64,000 nucleotides of DNA from Planktotalea arctica (GCF_002105285.1 NZ_MUHR01000003.1:53490-117489); one strand, 5' to 3'. Counted from the first letter of the stretch, positions 52,087 through 61,068 are shown. Numbers and translations are program-made. The notes: generated by a model from the sequence alone, not told the origin.

Positions 52087-53709
52087 ATGACAAACGCAGT
52101 AAAACTTTGCGCGCATATAAAACAGGACGTGAGCAAGGTTTTTGCTTATCAATATCTGGTTACTCCGGGGAAATCGGAGCAAATCGACGGTATGTCTGTT
52201 TTGCCGTTCGGGAAGTTTTCCATCCATGTCGGGGCCAAACTGCACTCGGCATTGCTCACCGATTGCAAGGGGCGCTTTTTCGGATATGTGCTTGGCATCG
52301 CGGTTGATCGCTCCGGCTTGATCAAGGGCGAGCATCAACTGGACGAGCTTGATCTGGACGACCCGCAGCTTTTCGCGCGCTTTGCCGAATATCTTGACGA
52401 TGTCGCGGGGCGCTATGTGGTCCTGTGCGGCGCGGGCACCGAGCAGCGCGTCTACACCGATCCGGTCGCGATGATCGGCTGTGTCTATGATCCTACCAGC
52501 CAACGGGTTGCGTCATCACTGAACCTGACGCTGAACCACGACATCGTGCTGAATTCCAAATCCGATCATGAGGCCGTTGAAAAAAGGGGTGGCAAGTACA
52601 TCCTGTTCAATACGCGCGATGAATACTGTCGCCGCATGAACGGCAGCTTCTATCTTGATCTTGAAACGATGATGGAAACCCGTTTCTGGCCGCGCACCGA
52701 TCGCTTTGAAGTTCCCCTGAGCAAGTATGGCAAGGTCTACGATGAAATCATCAACACCGCGCGCCACGTCATCGGGGCGATCACGGACCGATTCAAAACG
52801 GCGATGCCGCTCTCTGGCGGGCGCGACAGCCGCTTACTCGCGGCGATGGCCGGCGAGCATATCCACAAGGTCAACCAGCCGTTCACCCACATTACAAATT
52901 TCGCCACGCGCTATGATGCGACCGTTGCCTCCCTGATTGGCAAGCATCTGGATATTCCCCATGAGGTGCATAGCTGGCGTCAACCCTCGCCGCCCGAGCG
53001 CTCGAAATTTCAGTACAGACAAGATCTGCGCGGGTTCCAAACCGCTGTTGGCGCGCCCGTGCGTATGCCCGACGAAATGGAACGCAACGTGCATCAGCTT
53101 TTGCACGAGGATCAGGTGGTCTTGCGTGGGCATCTGACCGATCTTTTGCGTGCGGTATATGTGTTCACCAGCAAGCGGAGCCGCTGGAAGGAATTCGACT
53201 GGCAAGTGCAGCGCTTGTTCCCCGTAGCCTTGAGCGACTTCAATCAGGATATCTACAAGACATTCTTGCCCGACTTTACCGCATGGCACAGCTCTTTGCC
53301 GCCCGCCGCGCAGGAGTTGCCGCTCGATTTCATGTTTATCGAGGCGTATTATAATGCCACCGTCGGCTTTACCTTCAATGGCTTGCACAAGCATTTCTAC
53401 ATGTCGCCCTTCAACAGTCGCCGCCTGATCGAGCTTAGTCTGGCAATCAACGTGGACTACCGGCGCACCGGCAAACCTGTGGATGACATCATCTATCGTA
53501 TTGATCCCGGGCTTTGCGCGATTCCCTATTACAAAGAAGCGGGGGCGGATTTGTCGGTTCTGGAATACGACTCTGATTGGCGCTCTATCTCGAGCGAACG
53601 CATGGCCGATGTTCAGTGCCGCTTTGATACAAATTATGCCGAAGCCGCCGCCTTTATCGAGCAATACGAAAAAGAGAGCGCGAAACCCGTTCTTTCACTG
53701 GCGTCCTAA
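52087..53709 (+). CDS. asparagine-synthetase-like ATP-pyrophosphatase protein, orphan
   Basis: The 540-residue product resembles the two-domain asparagine synthetase B fold. The N-terminal 150 residues read like the glutaminase-type domain (RYVVLCGAGTEQRVYTDPVA) but lack a cysteine at residue 2. The C-terminal part has the pyrophosphate loop MPLSGGRDSRLLAAM (about 238-252), with arginine where SGGxDSS-type loops have the last serine. FYMSPFNSRRLIELSLAIN near residue 440 matches the family end. It probably adenylates a carboxylate, but substrate and glutamine use are unclear. ATG at 52087 is preferred over TTG at 52081. No biosynthetic partner is adjacent. Confidence 0.65.
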   Translation: MTNAVKLCAHIKQDVSKVFAYQYLVTPGKSEQIDGMSVLPFGKFSIHVGAKLHSALLTDCKGRFFGYVLGIAVDRSGLIKGEHQLDELDLDDPQLFARFAEYLDDVAGRYVVLCGAGTEQRVYTDPVAMIGCVYDPTSQRVASSLNLTLNHDIVLNSKSDHEAVEKRGGKYILFNTRDEYCRRMNGSFYLDLETMMETRFWPRTDRFEVPLSKYGKVYDEIINTARHVIGAITDRFKTAMPLSGGRDSRLLAAMAGEHIHKVNQPFTHITNFATRYDATVASLIGKHLDIPHEVHSWRQPSPPERSKFQYRQDLRGFQTAVGAPVRMPDEMERNVHQLLHEDQVVLRGHLTDLLRAVYVFTSKRSRWKEFDWQVQRLFPVALSDFNQDIYKTFLPDFTAWHSSLPPAAQELPLDFMFIEAYYNATVGFTFNGLHKHFYMSPFNSRRLIELSLAINVDYRRTGKPVDDIIYRIDPGLCAIPYYKEAGADLSVLEYDSDWRSISSERMADVQCRFDTNYAEAAAFIEQYEKESAKPVLSLAS

Positions 53710-53853
53710 AGGCAGGAGTTGCGTATCTGGCACTGTTTTGAGGGGATCAAGACGGCATATGCGGCTGCACAACAGCTAATCGCAATCTAAGTGTGCGTTA
53801 TCATAGTTTTGCGCTTGCATAGTGCCTTTCGTTTTGGGTAAACCCCGCGCAAT

Positions 53854-53943
53854 GGATCGGTGGCCGAGTGGTCGAAGGCGCACGCCTGGAAAGTGTGTAG
53901 GCGGGAGACCGTCTCCAGGGTTCGAATCCCTGTCGATCCGCCA
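53854..53943 (+). tRNA. tRNA-Ser (anticodon GGA)
   Basis: The 90-base gene folds as a class II tRNA. The acceptor GGATCGG pairs with TCGATCC, the D-arm is GCCGAGTGGTCGAAGGC, the anticodon loop CTGGAAA gives GGA (codons UCC/UCU), a long variable arm GGCGGGAGACCGTCTC follows, and the T-arm is CAGGGTTCGAATCCCTG. G is the discriminator and CCA is encoded. Confidence 0.97.
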
Positions 53944-54004
53944 TTACCCTCCCTTATTTCATATGTCCGCTCATTTGACGGGAAACCGCATGCTTGCGGT
54001 GTGC

Positions 54005-55519
54005 TTAATCCCCGTCCGCGACGCCCTTGGCGCGCATGCGCGCGCGCTGTGCGCGGTAGGTGGGCAGGACGATCAACAGCGCCGCGATCACCAGAAGCCC
54101 CAGTGTCATAGGCCGCTCCCAGATAAAGCTGATGCCGTCATATAGCTGCATCGAGCGCGAGAAGTTATCCTCGAGCATGCCGCCAAGGATGAAACCGATC
54201 AACAAGGGGGCCAGTGGATAATCGGCAAAGCGCAGCGCAGTGGCGCAGACCCCGAACCCGACGAGGAACAGTAGTTCGGTTGCGTTGTTCTGCCCGATGT
54301 AGGCCCCCATGAGCGTAAAGAACAAAATGAAGGGGATCAGATAGTTACGCGGAATTGCGAGAATTTTTGCGATATAGGGAATAAGCGGCAGGTTCAGGAC
54401 CAGCAGGACCAGATTGCCGATGAACATCGACATGATGACAGCCCAGAAGATCTGTGGCTCGTCGATCATCAGGCGTGGCCCCGGCGTCACGTTGAGCGCG
54501 ATCAAAGCGCCCAGCAAAATCGCCGTGGTGCCTGAGCCGGGGATGCCCAGCGTCAACAGTGGCACGAAGGATCCGGTACAGGCGGCGTTGTTGGCGGTTT
54601 CAGGCGCGGCGAGCCCCTTGATCGAGCCTTTGCCAAATTCTTCCTGCTCGTGCTTGGGGGCGATATTGCGCTCGACCGCGTAGCCGAGAAAGCTGGCGAT
54701 GGTTGCGCCTGCGCCGGGGAGCACACCGATGAAAAAGCCTTGAATGGATTGGCGCCCGATAACGGGGGCAATTGCGCGTGCCTCTGCCCGCGTGATGCGC
54801 ATATCCTTGATTTCACCGCTATTTGCCGCATTGGCCGAGCGTGGTTTGAGCACCAGAAACAACGCCTCTGGCAGCGCGAACATCGCCATGGCCAGCGTGA
54901 TAAACCCGAAGCCCGACTGCAAATCCATGATCCCCATTGTAAAGCGCGGCATGTTGAAAAGCGCGCCCTCGCCAACGGTGGCCATCATCAGCCCCAGCAC
55001 CGTCATCAATAGCGCCTTTGCCACTTGCCCCGTGCCCGCAAAAGCCGCGATGGCCGAAAGGCCGACGACCATGAGCGCGAAATATTCAGCCGAATGGAAG
55101 AGCAGCGCGACCGAAGACAGGGCAGGCGCAAAGATCATCAACAAGATCGCGCCAATCGTACCGCCGCAAAAACTTGCCACCGCCGCGATGGTCAGCGCCT
55201 TGCCGGCCTTGCCCTGCTTTGCCATGGGAAAGCCGTCGAAACTGGTCGCGACGGTGCCCGCCACCCCCGGCGCATTGAGCAGGATCGACGAGGTCGAGCC
55301 GCCGAAGATTGCGCCATAGTAGACACCTGCAAGCAGGATCAAAGCCGCCGCAGGATCGCCCATGGAGATCGCGACAGGGATCATGATCGCGATGATCGAC
55401 ATCGGGCCTAGCCCCGGCAACATGCCGATGAACGTGCCGATCAGGCAGCCACCGATCACCATAGCAAGCATCTGGAACGACAGGGCCGTTTGTAGGCCGA
55501 TCAAAAGTCCTTCGAGCAT
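54005..55519 (-). CDS. tctA: tripartite tricarboxylate transporter permease TctA
   Basis: The 504-residue product is the large membrane subunit with about twelve helices. The family signature GMLPGLGPMSIIAIMIPVAI (about 33-52) is present, along with GSTSSILLNAPGVAGTVAT and the mirrored GVLPGAGATIASFLGYAVE in the second half. TTT systems import carboxylates such as citrate with ion gradients. It is last of the tctC-tctB-tctA run on the minus strand. Confidence 0.93.
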   Translation of the reverse strand: MLEGLLIGLQTALSFQMLAMVIGGCLIGTFIGMLPGLGPMSIIAIMIPVAISMGDPAAALILLAGVYYGAIFGGSTSSILLNAPGVAGTVATSFDGFPMAKQGKAGKALTIAAVASFCGGTIGAILLMIFAPALSSVALLFHSAEYFALMVVGLSAIAAFAGTGQVAKALLMTVLGLMMATVGEGALFNMPRFTMGIMDLQSGFGFITLAMAMFALPEALFLVLKPRSANAANSGEIKDMRITRAEARAIAPVIGRQSIQGFFIGVLPGAGATIASFLGYAVERNIAPKHEQEEFGKGSIKGLAAPETANNAACTGSFVPLLTLGIPGSGTTAILLGALIALNVTPGPRLMIDEPQIFWAVIMSMFIGNLVLLVLNLPLIPYIAKILAIPRNYLIPFILFFTLMGAYIGQNNATELLFLVGFGVCATALRFADYPLAPLLIGFILGGMLEDNFSRSMQLYDGISFIWERPMTLGLLVIAALLIVLPTYRAQRARMRAKGVADGD

Positions 55520-55523
55520 ATCA

Positions 55524-56027
55524 TCAGCCTCCTATGAAACCGGGGAAGGGGCGCAGGTAAATGCCCAGCACCTGTTGCACCAGATACCAGACCACCGCTG
55601 TCGCGATCACCGCGGCAAGCAGCATGATATGCCATTTACGCTCACCCAGAATGAATGCGCCCAACACGAGAAAGGCAATATTAGAGCTGATAAAGCCCAA
55701 AGGGCGCAGGCTCAGCGCATAAAGCACCATGAGCACCAGCAGCAGGATTGCCTGCCAGAGGTGATACTCGCCAAGGCGGCGGTAATCGATATCGGCTTCT
55801 TTCACGACGCTTTTTTCAAGGCCCAGTACGATGATGCCCGCGGCGATGATTCCAAGGATCGACAAGACTTTGGGAAAGGTGCTCGGCCAGATCGGATTGC
55901 GCTGCATGAACGGTGCGAGGCCTTGGTCCATGGTGAACCACGCTGCATAGCCATAAGCGAGGCAGATGCAAAGAATGACAAGTGCGATCCAGCGATCAAG
56001 GGCCATGGGCTGCGCGTCCTTATTCAA
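55524..56027 (-). CDS. tctB: tripartite tricarboxylate transporter small permease TctB
   Basis: The 167-residue product has four hydrophobic helices: WIALVILCICLAYGYAAWF, VLSILGIIAAGIIVLGLEK, AILLLVLMVLYALSLRPLG and IMLLAAVIATAVVWYLVQQ. This is the small-subunit layout of TTT carriers, and LGFISSNIAFLVLGAFILG is typical. It lies four bases before tctA and 45 bases after tctC. Confidence 0.88.
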   Translation of the reverse strand: MNKDAQPMALDRWIALVILCICLAYGYAAWFTMDQGLAPFMQRNPIWPSTFPKVLSILGIIAAGIIVLGLEKSVVKEADIDYRRLGEYHLWQAILLLVLMVLYALSLRPLGFISSNIAFLVLGAFILGERKWHIMLLAAVIATAVVWYLVQQVLGIYLRPFPGFIGG

Positions 56028-56072
56028 AGAGAGAGGGGCGAAGCAGTCTCCCGCTTCGCCCCTTTGGTTTAC

Positions 56073-57056
56073 TTAGAGAAAGCCGAGCTTTTTCATCAAA
56101 TCACCGATGACCTGCTCCTGATTTTCCAAGAAAGCTTTGAAGTCATCGCCCGAGTTGTGGATGTTGACCCAGCCGTTGCGCGCGCGCACGCTCTCCCATT
56201 CGGGCGTATCATACATCTTGATGATCGCGTCCTGATACATCGCCAACTTGTCCGCTGGCAGACCCGGAACGCCGAAGAAGCCACGCCAGTTAACGAAGGA
56301 CGTGTCGATGCCTTGCTCTTTCATGGTCATTGCGTCCGGTGCCGCTGCCACGCGCTCGTCCGAGGTGACGCCGATGATTTTCACTTCGCCCGCATTGGCC
56401 AGATCGACCGCTTCGGAAAAGCCCGTGGAGAGCGCTGCGATTTCGCCCGAAAGCAGCGCGGCCATGGCCTTGCCGCCCGCGTCATAGGGGATGTACTTCA
56501 CGCCAAGCGCGTCCTTGCCTGCCGCTTCCATGACCATCGCCGCAACAAGGTGATCCATGCCGCCGGGAACCGAGCCGCCGCCGACGGCGGTCTTGGAGGG
56601 ATCCGCGTCATAGGCCGCCAGCAGGTCTGCCATGGAATTGATCGGGCTGTCTTTGCCCACGACGATCGCCGCGTAATCGCCGATCGTGCCAGCGACCAGC
56701 GTCAGATCGCGAAAGTTATGCGGGAACACGCCGGTGAGCGAGCGGATCACGATGGGCGTGGAATTGACCATGAGCGTGCCATGATTGCTCTCGGCGTTCT
56801 CGATCATGAAACCGATGGCTTTGCCGCCACCGCCGCCGGACATGTTCTCGTAAGATGCGGTGCCGACAAGGCCAGCCCCGGTGAGCGCTTCGCCCGTGCC
56901 GCGCGCCGTGCCGTCCCAGCCGCCGCCCGCGCCGCCCGGAATAATAAAGTGCAAGCTATCAAGCACTTGATGCCCGTCAGCCAGTGCTGGCGCGCCAAGG
57001 CTCATTGCCGCCATGCTCGCTGCGGCGAATGCGCGGCGCGTAAGTTTCAATGTCAT
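56073..57056 (-). CDS. tctC: tripartite tricarboxylate transporter substrate-binding protein TctC
   Basis: The 327-residue product has a Tat-like or Sec signal (LTRRAFAAASMAAMSLGAPA) and the Bug-type binding fold: DSLHFIIPGGAGGGWDGTAR (about 34-53), GGKAIGFMIENAESNHGTLM, and GGGSVPGGMDHLVAAMVMEA near residue 160. It binds carboxylates in the periplasm for TctAB. It is first in the operon; upstream 520 bases hold no recognised gene. Confidence 0.92.
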   Translation of the reverse strand: MTLKLTRRAFAAASMAAMSLGAPALADGHQVLDSLHFIIPGGAGGGWDGTARGTGEALTGAGLVGTASYENMSGGGGGKAIGFMIENAESNHGTLMVNSTPIVIRSLTGVFPHNFRDLTLVAGTIGDYAAIVVGKDSPINSMADLLAAYDADPSKTAVGGGSVPGGMDHLVAAMVMEAAGKDALGVKYIPYDAGGKAMAALLSGEIAALSTGFSEAVDLANAGEVKIIGVTSDERVAAAPDAMTMKEQGIDTSFVNWRGFFGVPGLPADKLAMYQDAIIKMYDTPEWESVRARNGWVNIHNSGDDFKAFLENQEQVIGDLMKKLGFL

Positions 57057-57580
57057 AGATAGATCCTCCCAGAAATACGACAGGCCGCTTTGCGGCTCGG
57101 GTGAACCCGGACCTTAAGCAAAGGCATCGGCGCTGTCATCCTAAATGGCGCTCCGTTTTTGCACATGGGTTCTCTGATATCATTCACCAAGGCGTTGCTC
57201 AGGGTGTCTATACCAACAATCTCGACTTCGCACATGCCGCGGCGCTCGAGGAACAGGCAGAGCCCCGCGAACCGATGGCGTGCTGTCTGCAAGCCTGTAT
57301 AACATAAGGCGCAGTGAGGGGGGGATCGTATCCGGCATGGAAAACTGCGCATTCGAGCCCACACCTTGCAGGCATCGAGAGGGTAAAACGTATCTAAGCT
57401 GACGCAAGCCGCATGCTGACATGTGATTTGGCGGAGCGAAAGTCTTTAGAGCTTTATCATTACCTTTTGATGTAATTCATTATTTCCATATTTTTATGGA
57501 AAAATACCATAGTTCTAACCACACCCCACACCACGTTATCCGAAATCGCAATTTAAGAAGTTCGATCTGGATCGATCCTG
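57057..57580. other. 524-base region upstream of tctC
   Basis: The region should hold the tctCBA promoter and the end of the hypothetical gene at 57581. Short frames exist on both strands (for example MCEVEIVGIDTLSNALVNDI on the minus strand), but none shows a family motif or good ribosome site. The part after about 57430 becomes clearly A+T-rich. Confidence 0.5.
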
Positions 57581-58129
57581 TTAGTTAATCTTCACGCCTC
57601 GAGCATCAATTATGCCCCATGACCAACAGCTCTTGTCTTCCTCGGGGTTATCGCAAAACTCGAAGTCTTCAAGGTCTTTCGTATTTAGCCCGTCTATATG
57701 TTCAAGATATTCGAAGGTTGCGTTTGGTTCGATCCACATTCGGCTAAAAGCAGAATAGGATTTTTTCACACCATCTTTGTCTATTTGGACAAGTTCTAGT
57801 TCTAACCAAGTAAACACCGTGTCTGAGCGCTTGTTTTGCAACGAAGCGCCCAATGATACCTTTTCGCCTACTTTTCTTGGTCCGCCCAAGCCAGTCAGTT
57901 CACTTGCCACTAACCTAACTTCCAAGGAGCTCGCGCAGGCGATTTTCATAGCAGCTTCAGATAGCAATTCGTTCGAAGCCAAGCGTACACATTCAACAAT
58001 TCCAGCTAACGTGCCGTGTCGAAATTGCTCATTGTATGCTTTCAGCAGAGGCCTAAATCCAATTAGAGAAAGCGCCAACGCGGCAGCAAGCACTATGATC
58101 AAGTAGGACTTCAATTTTTCGTTTGCCAA
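57581..58129 (-). CDS. hypothetical membrane-anchored protein
   Basis: The 182-residue product has a single N-terminal membrane helix (SYLIIVLAAALALSLIGFR, about 8-26) and a soluble domain with VGEKVSLGASLQNKRSDTVF and WLELELVQIDKDGVKKSY, which could be an Ig-like beta fold. Three cysteines lie in the C-terminal quarter or middle (DFEFCDNPEEDKSCWSWG). I do not recognise a family. Codon use and base content are A+T-richer than the rest of the window, and the gene lies next to a tRNA gene, so recent transfer is likely. Confidence 0.6.
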   Translation of the reverse strand: MANEKLKSYLIIVLAAALALSLIGFRPLLKAYNEQFRHGTLAGIVECVRLASNELLSEAAMKIACASSLEVRLVASELTGLGGPRKVGEKVSLGASLQNKRSDTVFTWLELELVQIDKDGVKKSYSAFSRMWIEPNATFEYLEHIDGLNTKDLEDFEFCDNPEEDKSCWSWGIIDARGVKIN

Positions 58130-58330
58130 GGCTACGCTCTTTTCCTGTTTGATAAAATTAGCCTGTTGAGGCTACGGCTTCAGTTACTCGGCTCAATAAA
58201 ATTCAATACAATCAAGTGCGCGGGCGACGAGATGTCTGACCAATATATTCATATATCACACCTCCGAAATTCTTGATCAATGCCCAAGTGGCGTAAATGT
58301 GAGTGAATAAAATGTTATGAAAAGCCGCAT

Positions 58331-58420
58331 TGGCGGAGCGACAGGGATTCGAACCCTGGGAACCCGTGAAGGCTCAACGGTTTTCGAAACCGTCCCGTTC
58401 GACCACTCCGGCATCGCTCC
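58331..58420 (-). tRNA. tRNA-Ser (anticodon CGA)
   Basis: On the minus strand the acceptor GGAGCGA pairs with TCGCTCC, the anticodon loop TTCGAAA gives CGA (codon UCG), the variable arm is long, and the T-arm is CAGGGTTCGAATCCCTG. G is the discriminator and CCA is encoded (TGG at 58331-58333 on the plus strand). Its 3' end faces that of the tRNA-Ser at 53854. Confidence 0.97.
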
Positions 58421-58586
58421 GCGAGGTGTGGCTGGCAACCCGATAATCGCAGCGGCCCGCCCATGCAACCCATTTTTCGCGCGCGCGCCGATGCAGGGGC
58501 CAACGCGCACCTGGCATCCATTGGCACCGCGCGTTCGAATGCTTATGTAGGGCACTCAGGATAGAAGCCTAAAGAGGGATATCACC

Positions 58587-59402
58587 GTGCGTTTGCCCAT
58601 CGTCTTTGCGAGTGCTTTGCTCGTTTGTCTGCCCGTTTTTGCCAGTGCGAACGAGGCAACCGATCGGCTGCTCGGCGTGCTTGGCATGGAGCGTATGGTT
58701 GCTCTTATGCGCCAGGAGGGCCTCGAATATGCGGTGGAGCTGGGCGATGAAATGTTGCCGGGCGGTTATTCGGAAAGCTGGGGCGATGCGGTTTCGCGAA
58801 TCTATGACATCGATGCGATGGAAACTTCTGTACGGCGCGGCTTTGAAGCCGGGCTGGAGGGCGTGAATCTGGCTCCGCTCGAAGCCTTCTTCTATACGCC
58901 GCTTGGCGCGTTGATTGTCGATCTGGAGCTCTCTGCACGCAGCGCGATGATGGAGCAGGAAATCGAGGATGCGGCCAAGGAGCGGGCCCGCTCCGACGAG
59001 CGCACGGGCGATGATGCTTTTGTGCTTACCGATGACTTTGTCAAGGCGGGCGACCTGCTCGAAGCTAATGTGGTCGGCGCGCTGAACTCTAACATTCAGT
59101 TCTATCGCGGCCTCGTCGATGGCGGTGCCTTTGCGCTCTCCGAAGAGGAAATTCTAGCCGATGTCTGGAGCCAGGAAGAGGAGCTGCGCGCCGAAACCCG
59201 CGACTGGCTTTATGGCTTTTTGATCATGGCCTACAGCCCCTTGGAGCCGGGTGCGCTCGAAACCTACACAGAGCTGGTTCTGACACCAGAGGGGGGTGCC
59301 ATGACACGCGCGCTCTTCAAGGGATTCGATGATATGTACGGCGATATCAGTTATGCTTTGGGCCTTGCAGCAGCGCAGGCAATGAAGGCGCAGGACATCT
59401 AG
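58587..59402 (+). CDS. DUF2059 domain-containing exported protein
   Basis: The 271-residue product begins with a signal peptide (IVFASALLVCLPVFASA, cleavage near residue 22). The mature part is helical and acidic, with a DUF2059-like segment around LEAFFYTPLGALIVDLELSA (about 97-116) and LVLTPEGGAMTRALFKGFD near the C-terminus. The role of the family is unknown. The start is GTG at 58587 behind AAAGAGGGAT. Confidence 0.75.
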   Translation: MRLPIVFASALLVCLPVFASANEATDRLLGVLGMERMVALMRQEGLEYAVELGDEMLPGGYSESWGDAVSRIYDIDAMETSVRRGFEAGLEGVNLAPLEAFFYTPLGALIVDLELSARSAMMEQEIEDAAKERARSDERTGDDAFVLTDDFVKAGDLLEANVVGALNSNIQFYRGLVDGGAFALSEEEILADVWSQEEELRAETRDWLYGFLIMAYSPLEPGALETYTELVLTPEGGAMTRALFKGFDDMYGDISYALGLAAAQAMKAQDI

Positions 59403-59419
59403 CGCCGCGCCCTTGATGC

Positions 59420-60043
59420 CTATGCCTGAATGATCTTCGCGATTTCGGCCAGCTTGGCGATAGGATCCTGCGCGCTCCAAATTTCTTCGCCCAGAGCAAT
59501 AAAATCGCTCATCGGTGCGAACTCTCTCAGCGCCTCGGCGTCCAATGCGCCCTCTGCGACGATGGGCACTTCGATCACTTCGGACCACCACTTGAACAGA
59601 TCGGCGCTGGCGCGTGTGCCATCGCCAAGCGCACCAGCGCCGATGGGACCAAAACTCACGTAGTCCGCTCCAGCTTCGCCTGCGCTCATCCCGTCGTGGC
59701 GCGATGTGCCGCTGAAGGCACCGACGATGGCATCATCGCCCAGCATCTTGCGCGCTTTGGCAATGCGCCGCGCGCCGTCTCCGAGATGCACGCCGTCCAA
59801 CCCGAGTTTTTCCACCAGCAAAATATGTTCGTTAATGACAAGGGCGACGTCGCGCGCCATGCTCACCTCCAACAGCGCATCTGCGGCGCGGCAAATCTTT
59901 TCCTCATCCTGTGTCGCCAGTGCAAGGCGTACACAAGCCACGTCCGCACTATCAAGCACCTGACCGAGCAAAGTGGCGAAATCGCGCGGATCGAACTCCG
60001 GCGGTGTGATCAAGTATAATTGTGGCTGCTCGATTTCGACCAT
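59420..60043 (-). CDS. thiamine-phosphate synthase (ThiE/TenI)-like protein
   Basis: The 207-residue product has the ThiE/TenI barrel order: QLYLITPPEFDPRDFATLLG at the start, VALVINEHILLVEKLGLDGVHLG in the middle (about 90) and EAGADYVSFGPIGAGALGDG near 140, then VPIVAEGALDAEALREF. True ThiE has NDR, a GxxDL tail and a TxTK stretch; here NEH, GDGAR and no TxTK lysine are seen, so activity as ThiE is doubtful. The long frame goes up to 60400, but the first ATG giving the family N-terminus is at 60041-60043. Confidence 0.7.
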   Translation of the reverse strand: MVEIEQPQLYLITPPEFDPRDFATLLGQVLDSADVACVRLALATQDEEKICRAADALLEVSMARDVALVINEHILLVEKLGLDGVHLGDGARRIAKARKMLGDDAIVGAFSGTSRHDGMSAGEAGADYVSFGPIGAGALGDGTRASADLFKWWSEVIEVPIVAEGALDAEALREFAPMSDFIALGEEIWSAQDPIAKLAEIAKIIQA

Positions 60044-60137
60044 GGGACGCGCTCCGTCTAAGCTGTTTCGCTTCCTATAACGCGCCTGATCCGGTTTGAC
60101 TATGTGAACTCGTGCCTCAAAGCTGCCTTTGCTTGCT

Positions 60138-60193
60138 TCTTCGGTCTCCAAATACCTCGGGAGAGCGCGAGAGGGCTGGCCCTCTCGCATCCC
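60138..60193. repeat. dispersed intergenic element (AAATACCTCGGG family)
   Basis: TTCTTCGGTCTCCAAATACC at 60137-60156 and CTCGGG after it repeat the lead-in seen at 8701 and 33605. A perfect hairpin, GCGAGAGGG at 60167-60175 with CCCTCTCGC at 60180-60188, follows. It sits between the divergent ThiE-like and trmJ genes, so it is not only a terminator. Confidence 0.6.
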
Positions 60194-60254
60194 CACCTTG
60201 AAAACAGTGCCAAGCCCGAATATCAGCGCAGAACCACGCCAAGGAGCACCTGAA

Positions 60255-60998
60255 ATGCCCACCGACACCGCCCAACCCAGCTTTGTTCTTGTGCGCCCGC
60301 AAATGGGTGAAAACATCGGGGCCGCCGCGCGCGCGATGTGGAATTTCTCGCTTGATCGCATGCGCCTCGTCGATCCGCGCGACGGTTGGCCCAATCCCAA
60401 GGCCGATGCAATGGCCTCTGGCGCCGGGCGGCTTCTGGACGAAGCGCAGTTCTATAATACCACTGCCGATGCGGTTGCGGATTGCACCTATGTCTTTGCC
60501 ACAACTGCGCGTCAGCGCGGCCTCACCAAACCCGCGTTCTCGCCCGAGGGCGCGATGAAACTGGCGGCGCAAAAAATCGCGCAGGGCGAAAAGATTGCAG
60601 TGCTCTTCGGGCCCGAACGCGCAGGGTTGGAAAACGATGATATCGCCCGCGCCAATGCGGTGATAAACGTGCCTGTGAACCCCGAATTTGCCTCGCTCAA
60701 CCTTGCGCAATGCGTGCTCCTGACCGCCTATGAATGGCAGCGCCAGGTGGCCGATATCACCCACGCACGCACCGAAATGGCCAAGACCGTCTGGGCCTCG
60801 CAAGGCGAGAGCGAAGCCTTGGCGAGGCACTATGAAGAGCGCCTTGATGAGGCTGGTTTTTTCTTTCCACCGGAAAAGGTCGAAAGCATGCAGGTGAACC
60901 TGCGCAACATGTGGTCGCGCATGCCGCTGACGCGTGCGGATGTGCAGATGCTGCATGGCATCCTGCGTCAAATGGTGCGCTGGAAAGATAAAACCTGA
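60255..60998 (+). CDS. tRNA (cytidine/uridine-32 2'-O-)-methyltransferase TrmJ-like
   Basis: The 247-residue SPOUT-family product has FVLVRPQMGENIGAAARAMW (about 10-29), TTARQRGLTKP, the S-adenosylmethionine knot VLFGPERAGLENDDI (about 115-130) and PVNPEFASLNLAQCVLLTAY. TrmJ methylates position 32 of several tRNAs. The C-terminal extension of about 80 residues is usual for TrmJ and not for TrmL. ATG at 60255 follows AAGGAGCACCTGAA. Confidence 0.85.
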   Translation: MPTDTAQPSFVLVRPQMGENIGAAARAMWNFSLDRMRLVDPRDGWPNPKADAMASGAGRLLDEAQFYNTTADAVADCTYVFATTARQRGLTKPAFSPEGAMKLAAQKIAQGEKIAVLFGPERAGLENDDIARANAVINVPVNPEFASLNLAQCVLLTAYEWQRQVADITHARTEMAKTVWASQGESEALARHYEERLDEAGFFFPPEKVESMQVNLRNMWSRMPLTRADVQMLHGILRQMVRWKDKT

Positions 60999-61068
60999 TT
61001 GACGCTTGAAGGGGCAGGGGGCGAGGCCTACCCTTTTGCGCACCCCCACCTCCCGAATGAGGCAAAGC

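Noticed and set aside
53915..58359. Genomic island bounded by att sites
   Set aside because: The two tRNA 3' ends are inverted, not direct, repeats, their likeness is explained by both being tRNA-Ser, and no integrase is present.
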